NCBI RefSeq assembly: GCF_040327995.1
Contig: NZ_JBEPIJ010000010.1
Coordinates: forward strand, 69,683 to 133,682
Direction: 5' to 3'
DNA length: 64,000 bases
DNA from: Solimonas thermocellulolyticum
GTDB lineage: Bacteria; Pseudomonadota; Gammaproteobacteria; Nevskiales; Nevskiaceae
This document shows, one piece after another, positions 46,607 to 59,498 of the stretch; position 1 is the first letter of the stretch, and each line of letters begins with the position of its first letter. The notes under the pieces were generated by a model. That model made no database searches. It was given only the letters and a program-made list of their open reading frames with translations, and was not told the DNA's origin. Both the position numbers and the translations under genes were made by a program.

Positions 46607-47221
46607 TCAGCTGGCTGGATCGAGATTCACGACCTCGACGCCGGCCGGCGGCTCGAAGCGGAACTCGGCATCATCGATCTTCGGATTGCGCCGGGCATCG
46701 CGGAAGCGGATCTCGCTGACGCCGCCGAGCGGATCGTGCAGGCGCATGCGCCGCGGCGCGCCCGAAGGCTCCAGCCACAGTTCGATCTCACGGAAATCGG
46801 CGTCCTCGGCCTTGGGCCGCAGACGCAGACCACCGTCACCGATCGGCTCGACCTCGAAGCGCTCGGTCAGGTTCGCGCCTTCGGCGAGCAGCGCCACCGG
46901 CGTATCGCGCAGGATGTCGCCGGCCGCACGCACCGTGACCTGTGCGAGGTCAGGCTCGTAGTTCCAGATCCGCTGCCCGTCACAGACCACGCGCTGTGCA
47001 TAGGGCCGCTCGTAGCGCCAGTCGAAGCGTCCGGGGCGCGCGAGCGCGAAGCGCCCGCTGCGGCGCGCAATCTCCACGCCGTCTTCGCCATACTGGACCT
47101 GCTCGAACTGCGCGGTGAACGTGCGCACTTCGCCGATGAAGCGCTGCAAAGCATCCGACGCAGCGGCCGGCTGCACGGCAGCGACGAACAGCGTCAAGGC
47201 AAGAGCGAGAATGCGGGGCAT
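46607..47221 (-). CDS. lolA: Outer-membrane lipoprotein carrier LolA
   Basis: 204-residue periplasmic chaperone that takes lipoproteins from LolCDE to LolB. Signal peptide MPRILALALTLFVAAVQPAAAS, then the LolA half-barrel: FTAQFEQVQYGEDG, GRFALARPGRFDWRYERPY, IWNYEPDLAQVTV. A start eight codons earlier is possible. Order ftsK-lolA-rarA-serS is the conserved gammaproteobacterial one, here with crcB inserted between rarA and serS. Confidence 0.92.
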   Translation of the reverse strand: MPRILALALTLFVAAVQPAAASDALQRFIGEVRTFTAQFEQVQYGEDGVEIARRSGRFALARPGRFDWRYERPYAQRVVCDGQRIWNYEPDLAQVTVRAAGDILRDTPVALLAEGANLTERFEVEPIGDGGLRLRPKAEDADFREIELWLEPSGAPRRMRLHDPLGGVSEIRFRDARRNPKIDDAEFRFEPPAGVEVVNLDPAS

Positions 47222-47289
47222 GGCGGCGAAGAGTGGTAGACGCATCGAATTCTGCCGACAGCGGCTTGCCGGCCCATGAACCGCGCACT

Positions 47290-49659
<2,370 letters not shown>

Positions 49660-49686
49660 GCCGTATGGTGCGATCGAGTGGCCGGC

Positions 49687-49692
49687 AGTATA
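49687..49692 (-). promoter_or_regulatory. -10 element of the ftsK promoter
   Basis: TATACT on the minus strand, five of six consensus bases, about 28 nt before the chosen ftsK start. No good -35 at 17 nt. It supports the shorter ftsK start. Confidence 0.45.
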
Positions 49693-49813
49693 ACGGAGCC
49701 GCAGCGGCGACCACGGCCCAAGCGACCGCTCGCCGGGGCTTGAATACCGCAGGAGAATCTTCATATTGATTCGCGGTCAAACTCACTGAAACAGTGTCCG
49801 CACGAGCTGAGCC

Positions 49814-50149
49814 ATGACGACGCTGACCCGCCACTTCGTCCTTACACCGGAAGGCACGATCCGCGAATTCAGTGCCGAGCAGGCCGCCGCCATCGCCGTT
49901 GGCGCGGGCCGCGTGCCGGAATTCGCCGGTCACGACCTGCGTTACCTGCAACTGACGCTCGAAGACGCGCCCGACACCAGCGAGCTGCGGGTGCAGACCG
50001 CCGGTGCGCGCATCCATTTCGACAGTGATGGCCGCCTGACGCAGGCCGGACCGCCCACCGACGCCCAGCCGATCACCCGTTTCGAGCACGACGCCGTGGT
50101 GCAATGGGCCCTGCGTGACCTGCCCTCGGTGGCGCCGACCTTCCACTGA
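49814..50149 (+). CDS. Conserved-looking small protein of unknown function
   Basis: 111 residues, acidic, no signal peptide or membrane segment. Begins MTTLTRHFVLTPEGTIREF. Short predicted beta-strands and one helix (AEQAAAIAVG) but no recognised motif or Cys. Divergent from ftsK (154-bp gap) and 81 bp before aat. Composition and codon use match neighbouring genes, and the sequence is free of the Arg/Ser-rich bias of false frames, so it is probably real. Confidence 0.65.
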   Translation: MTTLTRHFVLTPEGTIREFSAEQAAAIAVGAGRVPEFAGHDLRYLQLTLEDAPDTSELRVQTAGARIHFDSDGRLTQAGPPTDAQPITRFEHDAVVQWALRDLPSVAPTFH

Positions 50150-50230
50150 GAAATCGGCCCGCGGGCGCGGGACGACGAAGGCCCTGCCCTCTGGCGTATT
50201 CTTTCGTAACCCGCGTCGACCAGGCTGGCC

Positions 50231-50974
50231 ATGGAGAGTCCCGTCCGCCTGCACTGGCTGGACCCGCGCCACCCGGACCAGCCGTTCCCCCCCGTGCATC
50301 TGGCGATGCGCGAGCCCAACGGCTTGCTCGCGATCGGCGGGGATCTGTCGCTGACGCGGCTGCTGCGCGCCTACGCGCAAGGCATCTTCCCCTGGTACAA
50401 CCCGGACGAGCCGATACTCTGGTGGTGCCCTGATCCACGCGCCGTGCTGGAACCGGCACGGTTCCACGTCTCGCGCTCGCTGCACCGCGTGCTGCGCAAA
50501 GCAGCCTATGCGGTCACCCTCGACCGCGCCTTCGATGCGGTGCTCGAGGGTTGTGCGGGCGTGCGCCGGGGTCACCCCGGCACCTGGCTCGGCGCCGACA
50601 TGCGCCGCGCCTACCGGCAACTGCACGCGCACGGCCACGCCCACAGCGTCGAGGTCTGGCGCGACGGAACCCTCATCGGCGGACTCTATGGCGTCGTCAG
50701 CGGCCGTGTGTTCTTCGGCGAATCGATGTTCTCGGCAGCCCCCGACGGCTCCAAGATCGCACTGGCGTGGCTTTGCCGGCAGTTGCAGCAGTGGGATTTT
50801 CCCCTGATCGACTGCCAAGTGCGTTCGGCGCATCTCGACAGCCTCGGCGCCTGCGAGATCTCGCGTGAGCGCTTCCTGCACACACTCGCACTCTCGCACG
50901 CTCGGCCCCATCCCCCCGGCCCCTGGCGCTTTTCGATCGAGGTGCCTTGCGCGGTCCAGCACCTGCCGCCATGA
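50231..50974 (+). CDS. aat: Leucyl/phenylalanyl-tRNA-protein transferase
   Basis: 247-residue enzyme that adds Leu or Phe to proteins with N-terminal Arg or Lys, creating N-degrons. LLAIGGDLSLTRLLRAYAQGIFPWY, PRAVLEPARFHVSRSL, and GESMFSAAPDGSKIAL are the family motifs, with LIDCQVRSAHLDSLGA near the end. Overlaps bpt by four bases (ATGA), so the two N-degron transferases are made together. Confidence 0.95.
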   Translation: MESPVRLHWLDPRHPDQPFPPVHLAMREPNGLLAIGGDLSLTRLLRAYAQGIFPWYNPDEPILWWCPDPRAVLEPARFHVSRSLHRVLRKAAYAVTLDRAFDAVLEGCAGVRRGHPGTWLGADMRRAYRQLHAHGHAHSVEVWRDGTLIGGLYGVVSGRVFFGESMFSAAPDGSKIALAWLCRQLQQWDFPLIDCQVRSAHLDSLGACEISRERFLHTLALSHARPHPPGPWRFSIEVPCAVQHLPP

Positions 50975-51705
50975 ACGACTCGCAGCCGATACGCCTGTAC
51001 CTCAGCGCCGAACACGCCTGTGGCTATCTGTCGGGCTTGGCTGCCCGCAGCGCCTTCGTCGATCCGGAATGGACGCTCAACGCCCCCCGCTACCAGCGTC
51101 TGCTGGAAATGGGTTTCCGTCGCAGCGGTGGCCACGTCTACCGGCCACACTGCCGTGACTGCTTGCGCTGCGTGCCGGTACGGATACCGGTGGCCGACTT
51201 CCGGCCATCGCGCTCCCAGCGCCGCTGCCTGCAGGACAACGGTGACCTACGCCTGAGCCTGGACACGGAACTGCGCGACGAACACTTCGCGCTGTATCGC
51301 CGTTACCTGCTCGGCCGCCATGCCGACGGCGGCATGGACCCGCACGACCGCCTCGCCTTCCATAACTTTCTGGAATGTCCGTGGATGCCGGTACGTTTCT
51401 GGAGCTTTCGGGAGCACAACCGCCTGCTCTGCGTCGCCGTCGTCGATCATCTGCCCTTGGCGCTGTCGGCGGTCTATACCTTCTTCGACCCGCAGGCCGC
51501 TGCCCGCGGACTGGGCACGCTAGCGATCCTCAAGCAAATCGAGTACGCGCGCGAACGCGGCCTGTCGCACGTCTATCTCGGCTACTGGGTCAGCGAGAGC
51601 CGCAAAATGGCCTACAAATCGCGCTTCCGTCCGCTGGAGACGCTCACCGCACAAGGCTGGTTGCCACAACACCCGCAGCCTGCGCCGGGCGGCGATCCCG
51701 GTTGA
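50971..51705 (+). CDS. bpt: Bacterial leucyltransferase Bpt (Ate1-like; Asp/Glu N-degrons)
   Basis: 244-residue member of the arginyl-transferase (Ate) family. In bacteria it transfers Leu to N-terminal Asp and Glu. N-terminal Cys motif EHACGYL and HCRDCLRCVPVRI, and a GNAT-like C-terminal YFD..RGLGTLAILKQI region with YLGYWVSESRKMAYKSRFRP. Start at MNDSQPIRLYL overlaps the aat stop. Feeds substrates to the ClpS-ClpAP pathway whose genes are about 0.4-3 kb away. Confidence 0.94.
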   Translation: MNDSQPIRLYLSAEHACGYLSGLAARSAFVDPEWTLNAPRYQRLLEMGFRRSGGHVYRPHCRDCLRCVPVRIPVADFRPSRSQRRCLQDNGDLRLSLDTELRDEHFALYRRYLLGRHADGGMDPHDRLAFHNFLECPWMPVRFWSFREHNRLLCVAVVDHLPLALSAVYTFFDPQAAARGLGTLAILKQIEYARERGLSHVYLGYWVSESRKMAYKSRFRPLETLTAQGWLPQHPQPAPGGDPG

Positions 51706-51758
51706 AACATTCGGGGCCGGCTCCAATAATGCACGCCTCATTATCGTCGGCGAGGCGT

Positions 51759-51977
51759 ATGGCCAAGGAAGATCACATCGAAATGAACGGTGTCGTGGTG
51801 GAGACACTGCCCAACACGACGTTCCGCGTGAAGCTCGAAAACGGGCACGTGGTCATCGCCCACATCTCCGGCCGCATGCGCAAGCATTACATCCGTATCC
51901 TCACCGGCGACAAAGTCACCGTTCAGCTCACGCCTTACGACCTGACCAAGGGTCGGATTACCTTCAGAGACAAATAA
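51759..51977 (+). CDS. infA: Translation initiation factor IF-1
   Basis: 72-residue OB-fold protein: MAKEDHIEMNGVVVETLPNT start, FRVKLENGHVVIAHISGRMR and VQLTPYDLTKGRITFR. Same length as E. coli IF-1. Preceded by GAGG. Its last codons and stop are repeated as a 13-bp tandem duplication. Followed by a GC-rich hairpin. Confidence 0.97.
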   Translation: MAKEDHIEMNGVVVETLPNTTFRVKLENGHVVIAHISGRMRKHYIRILTGDKVTVQLTPYDLTKGRITFRDK

Positions 51978-51990
51978 CAGAGACAAATAA
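51966..51990 (+). repeat. 13-bp tandem duplication at the infA stop codon
   Basis: AGAGACAAATAA occurs at 51966-51977 (the last codons and stop of infA) and again at 51979-51990, separated by one C. The copy places a second in-frame-looking stop downstream but does not alter IF-1. Confidence 0.8.
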
Positions 51991-51999
51991 GCGACAGAA

Positions 52000-52020
52000 C
52001 CGAGCGGCTGCGCCGCTCGG
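52000..52020 (+). terminator. Hairpin after infA
   Basis: Perfect 9-bp stem CCGAGCGGC / GCCGCTCGG with a 3-nt loop. On the plus strand it is followed by TGATGTTTCC, a poor T-run, so it may be a weak intrinsic terminator. Confidence 0.55.
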
Positions 52021-52024
52021 TGAT

Positions 52025-52073
52025 GTTTCCAGTTTCCAGAACTGACTGCCCTGCTGCTACCCTTACTGGAAAC
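52025..52073. repeat. GTTTCCAG repeats with an inverted copy
   Basis: GTTTCCAG occurs twice in tandem (52025-52032 and 52032-52039, sharing one base) and is inverted as CTGGAAAC at 52066-52073. The repeats could form a long stem in RNA from either strand, between converging infA and clpA. Confidence 0.5.
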
Positions 52074-52099
52074 GTGAAACTACGGACCGGAAACTGCCT

Positions 52100-54379
<2,280 letters not shown>

Positions 54380-54422
54380 GGTCTGCTCCGATTTACTCGT
54401 TCGAGGCTCTTGCGGCACCCGG

Positions 54423-54755
54423 TCAAGCCTTCTCCATCACCGTCAGTAGCGGATGCTGATGCTGCCGCGCATAGCCGTTGACCTGCGCCGTCTTGGTCTC
54501 CGCGATTTCGGCGGGAAACAAGCCGGCGACACCGCGGCCCTGGGTGTGAATGGTGAGCATGATCTGCACCGCCCGCTCACGCGAGTGATGGAAAAACTGC
54601 TGCAAAACCTGGACCACGAACTCCATCGGCGTGTAATCGTCGTTGAGCATCACCACCTTGTACATCGGCGGCTGCTGCAGGCGCGGTTTGGCCTCCTCGA
54701 CCGCGACGCCCGATGCAGAATCTCCGATGCCTTGTCGCTTGATCTCCTTGCTCAT
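54423..54755 (-). CDS. clpS: ClpS adaptor for N-degron proteolysis
   Basis: 110-residue adaptor that delivers N-degron proteins to ClpAP. A flexible N-terminal extension (about 35 residues) is followed by KVVMLNDDYTPMEFVVQVL, whose Asn-Asp-Asp and Met line the pocket for Leu, Phe, Trp or Tyr, with the conserved His in the helix around QIMLTIHTQGRG. Start at MSKEIKRQG is preferred; a longer in-frame region overlaps the gspC promoter region. Located immediately before clpA. Confidence 0.94.
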   Translation of the reverse strand: MSKEIKRQGIGDSASGVAVEEAKPRLQQPPMYKVVMLNDDYTPMEFVVQVLQQFFHHSRERAVQIMLTIHTQGRGVAGLFPAEIAETKTAQVNGYARQHQHPLLTVMEKA

Positions 54756-54957
54756 GGGCGTGTACCCCGTGACCGGCGGCATCCGGCATCGCCGAACGAC
54801 GCGCGATACTCCAATCGACCACTTCGACCACTGGTTTCGACCATGATTCCAGTGTAACGCCGCCGTGGCACGACTTGGAGCCCGACCGACCGAGTGCGCC
54901 CACGCCGGCACGAACGGCCGCCGTAGGCCAGAACGGCGCGCGCCGGCCCAGGCGGGT

Positions 54958-54963
54958 TATGAT
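54958..54963 (+). promoter_or_regulatory. -10 element just upstream of gspC
   Basis: TATGAT, five of six consensus bases, ends only six bases before the gspC ATG. If used, the transcript would begin at about the start codon, so gspC mRNA may be leaderless or use a start codon further downstream. Confidence 0.4.
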
Positions 54964-54969
54964 CAGCGG

Positions 54970-55866
54970 ATGACCGAGTCCTTGAGCCTTCAGCGCGTCG
55001 CCCGACTGTACGAGCGCCACGGGCGCGGCTTGCCGCCGCTGGCCAATCTGGTGCTGGCCGTCGTCGTCGCCTGGCTGCTGGCAAAGCTGGTCTGGGCGCT
55101 GATGCCGGTACCGGAGGCCGGGCGCTGGCAGCCGGTGCCGCCCCCCCCGGCGGCGGCGCGTGCCACCGGCCCCGCTGCACCGGCCATCGACAAGCTGCTC
55201 GCCGCCAAGCTGTTCGGGGAGTACCAGGCCGAGGCCGTCGCCGAAGGCAATATCGAGGACGCGCCTGACACCCGGCTGTCGCTGAACCTGCTCGGCATCC
55301 TCGCCGGCGAGGACCGCCAGTCGCGCGCCCTGATCGGCACCAGCAATGGCGAGGAGAAGCCCTACGCGATCGGCGACGCCGTCATCGCCGGCGTCAAGCT
55401 GCAGTCGATCTTCCCCGATCGCGTGATCCTGTCGCGCAACGGCAAGCTGGAGACGCTGCGTCTGAACAAGGATGCGCCGATGTCGGCGCAAGCGGCTGCC
55501 GCGCGCACTGCGGCCGCGGCGGCCTCGTCGCCGCAGACTGATGCGGCCACCGCGCAGATGCTCTCGCAGATCCGTGAGCAGATCCTTGCCGATCCGACCA
55601 AAGCGTCGAACTATCTGCGCGTGCAGCCGGCAACCGTCGGCGGCGTGCAGCGCGGGTACAGGATCTACCCAGGCCGCGAACGCGAGGCGTTCCAGCAGCT
55701 CGGCCTGCGTCCGGGCGATCTGGTCACCGCGGTCAACGGCGTACCATTGGACGACAATCAGAAGGCGCTGCAACTGCTGGGCCAGCTCAGCCAGGCCAAC
55801 GCCATCTCCCTGACGATCGAGCGTGGCGGACAGGTGCAGAACCTGACCGTGACGCTCGGCCCATGA
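54970..55866 (+). CDS. gspC: Type II secretion inner-membrane protein GspC
   Basis: 298 residues: short cytoplasmic N-terminus, one membrane helix at about 24-44, a periplasmic homology-region domain (about 60-165, LSLNLLGILAGEDRQSRALI and KPYAIGDAV) and a C-terminal PDZ domain (about 205-298, GLRPGDLVTAVNGVPLDD). It links the inner-membrane platform to the secretin. First gene of gspC-D-E-F; a ribosome site is not obvious. Confidence 0.92.
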   Translation: MTESLSLQRVARLYERHGRGLPPLANLVLAVVVAWLLAKLVWALMPVPEAGRWQPVPPPPAAARATGPAAPAIDKLLAAKLFGEYQAEAVAEGNIEDAPDTRLSLNLLGILAGEDRQSRALIGTSNGEEKPYAIGDAVIAGVKLQSIFPDRVILSRNGKLETLRLNKDAPMSAQAAAARTAAAAASSPQTDAATAQMLSQIREQILADPTKASNYLRVQPATVGGVQRGYRIYPGREREAFQQLGLRPGDLVTAVNGVPLDDNQKALQLLGQLSQANAISLTIERGGQVQNLTVTLGP

Positions 55867-55924
55867 TCCGGCCCTTGATGCTCGATCCCGCTGCCCACCC
55901 GGCCGAATCCGCGCACCCCTCCCG

Positions 55925-57979
55925 ATGAACTTCCGCAAGCTCACCGCCTCGACGGCCATCGCCCTGTTGCTGCTGGCCACCTCGTCGGCACGCGCCGAGA
56001 TCACGCTCAATCTCAAGGACGCCGACATCAGCACACTGATCGCGACCGTGAGCGAGGTCACCGGCAAGAACTTCATCGTGGATGCGCGCGTCAAGGGCAA
56101 GGTGACCGTCATCAGCGCCGCGCCGATGAGTGCCGACGGCCTGTACGAGACCTTCCTCGCGGTACTCTCGGTCAACGGCTTCGCCGCGATTCCGGCGGGA
56201 GACATGATCAAGATCATCCCGGAGGCCACGGCCAAGCAGGAGGGTAGCGGCATCTACGGCGTCCGCAGCGGTTTGCCGATCGACGAAGTGGTCACGCACG
56301 TCTACCAGCTGCAGAACATCAATGCCGCCCAGCTCGTGCCGATCCTGCGCGTGCTGGTGCCGCAGTGGGGACACCTCGCGGCTTATCAGCCGAACAATTC
56401 GCTGATCATCACCGACCGCGCCGCCAACGTCGAGCGCATCGCCCGGCTGATCCAGCAAATGGACCAGGCCGGCGACCGCGAAATCGAGTTCGTGCGTCTC
56501 GAACACGCGGCCGCCAGCGAGGTCGTGCGCATCCTCACGGCGATGACGCAGCAGGACAAGCAGGCCGACCCGACCAACCAGACGCCGACGATCATCGCCG
56601 ACGAGCGCAGCAACAGCATCCTGATCGGCGGCGACAAGGGGGCACGGCAGAAGTTCATCGAGATCGTGCGTCAACTCGATATCCCGCTCGAGGACGACGG
56701 CGCCACTCAAGTCATTTACCTACGCCACGCCAGCGCCGAGAATCTGGCCCCGATCCTCGAAGGTTATGCGCAGCAGACGCGCGCGCTCGAAGGCGCCGGC
56801 GGCAGCGGTACCCCAGCGGCCGCAGCCGCTCCGGCAAGCCGGCCCGGCGGCGGTGGACTCGACGGCGCCCGCGTGCTCGCCGATCCCGACACCAACGCGC
56901 TCATCATCACGGCCAATCCCAAGGCGATGCGCCAGATCCGTGACGTCATCGCCCAACTCGACATCCGCCGCGCACAGGTGCTGGTCGAGGCGATCATCGC
57001 CGAGGTCAGTGCCAACAAGTCGAGTCAGCTCGGCGTGGACTGGGCGGTGTTCAACGGCGACCGCATCGCCGCAGCCGGGATTCTCGACCCGGCGACCCTG
57101 TCGGGCCTCTCCGCCGCCGCGGCCAGCGGCGATCCGCAGCGAGCGCTGGGCGCGCTCGGCCAGGGCATCAACATCGTCGGCGGTCGCGACGGTGGCGACA
57201 CCGGCACCAGCTTCGGCCTGCTGCTCAAGGCCTTGCGCGGCGATGGTGACACCAATGTGCTGTCGACGCCGACGCTGGTCACGCTCGACAACGAAGAAGC
57301 CAAGTTCTCGGTCGGCCAAGAGGTGCCTTACCAGACCGGCTCTTTCACCAACACCGGCGGCGTGACCGGAGTGGTCAATCCGTTCCAGACCATTGAGCGC
57401 AAGGACGTTGGCCTGACCCTGTCGGTTACGCCCCAAATCAGCGGTGAGAGCGAGACGATCAAGCTCAAGCTCGATCTCGAAGTCTCCGGCATCGCCAGCG
57501 GCACCGCCGGCTCGGCCAATCTGATCACCAACAAGCGCACGCTGACCAACGTCGTCGGCGTCGAGAACGGGCAGATCCTGGTCGTCGCCGGCCTGATGGA
57601 CGATCAGATCAACGACCAACAGCGCGGCGTGCCCTTTCTCAGCGACATCCCCTTGCTCGGCGCACTGTTCAAGTACCGCTCGATCGACAAGACCAAGCGC
57701 AACTTGATGCTGTTCATCCGCCCGTCGGTGCTGCGCAAGAGAGAGGACGGCGACTACTACACGCGCAAAAAGTACGACGCGATCCGCCAGGCGCAGATCG
57801 ACGCCGCCACCGGCGCCGCCGCGCTGATCGGCGGCCAGCGGCCGATCCTGCGGCCGCTCGATCAATGGTCCGGCAGCGGCCGCGCGGCCGAGGACGCGCA
57901 GCCGCTGGCGAGCCCCGGGGATGGACCTGCCGGCGCTCGGTCGGAGTCCGACGCGACGGTGACGCCGGCAACCGATTGA
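55925..57979 (+). CDS. gspD: Type II secretion secretin GspD
   Basis: 684 residues: signal peptide to about residue 25, N0 (about 26-100), N1 to N3 repeats (about 110-360), then the secretin core (EEAKFSVGQEVPYQTGSF, GLTLSVTPQISG, GLMDDQINDQQRGVPFLSDIPLLGALFKYRS). It forms the outer-membrane exit pore. A Gly/Ala/Pro-rich loop lies near residue 300. Starts 58 bp after gspC. Confidence 0.95.
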   Translation: MNFRKLTASTAIALLLLATSSARAEITLNLKDADISTLIATVSEVTGKNFIVDARVKGKVTVISAAPMSADGLYETFLAVLSVNGFAAIPAGDMIKIIPEATAKQEGSGIYGVRSGLPIDEVVTHVYQLQNINAAQLVPILRVLVPQWGHLAAYQPNNSLIITDRAANVERIARLIQQMDQAGDREIEFVRLEHAAASEVVRILTAMTQQDKQADPTNQTPTIIADERSNSILIGGDKGARQKFIEIVRQLDIPLEDDGATQVIYLRHASAENLAPILEGYAQQTRALEGAGGSGTPAAAAAPASRPGGGGLDGARVLADPDTNALIITANPKAMRQIRDVIAQLDIRRAQVLVEAIIAEVSANKSSQLGVDWAVFNGDRIAAAGILDPATLSGLSAAAASGDPQRALGALGQGINIVGGRDGGDTGTSFGLLLKALRGDGDTNVLSTPTLVTLDNEEAKFSVGQEVPYQTGSFTNTGGVTGVVNPFQTIERKDVGLTLSVTPQISGESETIKLKLDLEVSGIASGTAGSANLITNKRTLTNVVGVENGQILVVAGLMDDQINDQQRGVPFLSDIPLLGALFKYRSIDKTKRNLMLFIRPSVLRKREDGDYYTRKKYDAIRQAQIDAATGAAALIGGQRPILRPLDQWSGSGRAAEDAQPLASPGDGPAGARSESDATVTPATD

Positions 57980-57998
57980 AAGCCCGTAGCGCGCCGCC

Positions 57999-59486
57999 AT
58001 GGAGCCCGTTCTGCGTCGTCCGCCGTTCGCCTTCGCCAAACGTCACGGCCTGGTCGTGACCGAGGATCGCGGCGATCACGTCCTCGCCGTGATCCGCCCC
58101 GGCACCGCGGTCGACGTGGTGCAGGAGGCGCGCCGCTTCGTCGGTCGTCCGCTGCGGCTACAGAGCGTGACGCCGCAGGAGTTCGACGCGGTGCTGGCGC
58201 GCACCTACGAGGGTCAGACCGGGGCGACTGCGTCGCTGATCGACGGCCTCGACGACGAGGACGCCGATCTCGACGCGCTCGCCCTCGCCCTGCAGGAGAA
58301 TCAGGACCTGCTCGAATCCGACGACGATGCGCCGGTGATCAAGTTCATCAACGGCCTGCTGGTCGAAGCGATTCGCGAGAACGCCTCGGACATCCACATC
58401 GAGAGCTTCGAGAGCCGCCTGCAGGTGCGCTTTCGCGTCGACGGTGTGCTGCGCGAGGTCATGTCACCGCCGCGCAGCCTCGCGCCGCGGCTAGTCTCGC
58501 GCATCAAGGTCATGGCCAAGCTCGACATCGCCGAGAAGCGGCTGCCGCAGGACGGCCGTATCTCGCGCGCCTTCGGCGGCCGCAAGGTGGACGTGCGCGT
58601 GTCGACGATCCCGACCGGCGCCGCCGGTAACGAGCGCGTGGTCATGCGCATCCTCGACAAGCAGGCGGAGAAGCTCGACCTGGAGCAGATCGGCCTGGAT
58701 GCGCAGCAGGTCGCGACGATCAAGCGCATCATCCATCGCCCCTACGGCATCCTCCTGGTCACCGGCCCGACCGGCTCGGGCAAGACGACGACGCTGTATT
58801 CGGCGCTGTCGGTGCTCAACGACCGCGCGCGCAACATCATGACCGTCGAGGACCCGATCGAGTACTACATCGACGGCGTCGGTCAAACCCAGGTCAACCC
58901 CAAGGTCGAGATGACCTTCGCGCGCGGCCTGCGCGCGATCCTGCGCCAAGACCCGGACGTGGTCATGGTCGGCGAGATCCGCGACCTCGAAACCGCGCAG
59001 ATCGCGGTGCAAGCCTCGCAGACCGGCCATCTGGTGCTGTCGACGCTGCACACCAACACCGCCGTCGGTGCGGTCACGCGTCTGCGCGACATGGGCATCG
59101 AGCCCTATCAGCTCTCGTCCTCGCTGGCGGGCCTGATGGCGCAGCGTCTGGTGCGCGCGCTGTGCAAAGAGTGCAAACAGCCCTACGAGGCGAGCACGGT
59201 GGAAAAGGAACAGCTCGGCGTCGATCCTTCGAAGCCGTTGACGCTATATCGCCCCGTCGGCTGCCCGCACTGCCGCCACACGGGCTTTGCCGGCCGCACC
59301 GGCATCCACGAGATCATCGAGGTCGACCGCAAACTCGAGGCGATGATCCACGACAACGCCTCCGAGCAGGCGCTGGAGGCCTACGCACGCACGCAGAGCG
59401 CCGGCATCTTGCAGTCCGGCCGCAACAAGGTGATCGCCGGCACGACCACGCTCAAGGAAGTGCTGCGCGTGACCATCGAGGAATAG
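57999..59486 (+). CDS. gspE: Type II secretion ATPase GspE
   Basis: 495-residue cytoplasmic ATPase. N-terminal GspL-binding domain, Walker A GPTGSGKTTTL, Asp box (MTVEDPIEYYI), Walker B DPDVVMVGEIRD, His box STLHTNTAVGAVTRLRD, and two Cys pairs forming the zinc site (CKECKQP and CPHCRHTG). Directly after gspD. Confidence 0.95.
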   Translation: MEPVLRRPPFAFAKRHGLVVTEDRGDHVLAVIRPGTAVDVVQEARRFVGRPLRLQSVTPQEFDAVLARTYEGQTGATASLIDGLDDEDADLDALALALQENQDLLESDDDAPVIKFINGLLVEAIRENASDIHIESFESRLQVRFRVDGVLREVMSPPRSLAPRLVSRIKVMAKLDIAEKRLPQDGRISRAFGGRKVDVRVSTIPTGAAGNERVVMRILDKQAEKLDLEQIGLDAQQVATIKRIIHRPYGILLVTGPTGSGKTTTLYSALSVLNDRARNIMTVEDPIEYYIDGVGQTQVNPKVEMTFARGLRAILRQDPDVVMVGEIRDLETAQIAVQASQTGHLVLSTLHTNTAVGAVTRLRDMGIEPYQLSSSLAGLMAQRLVRALCKECKQPYEASTVEKEQLGVDPSKPLTLYRPVGCPHCRHTGFAGRTGIHEIIEVDRKLEAMIHDNASEQALEAYARTQSAGILQSGRNKVIAGTTTLKEVLRVTIEE

Positions 59487-59498
59487 GCCGACGCCGCC

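Noticed and set aside
51706..52099. tRNA-Ser gene near infA, as in E. coli serW
   Set aside because: No cloverleaf or T-loop sequence visible between bpt, infA and clpA.
54577..56253. 558-codon minus-strand frame across clpS, gspC and gspD
   Set aside because: Spans the clpS-gspC intergenic region and lies antisense to gspC and gspD, which have clear domains.
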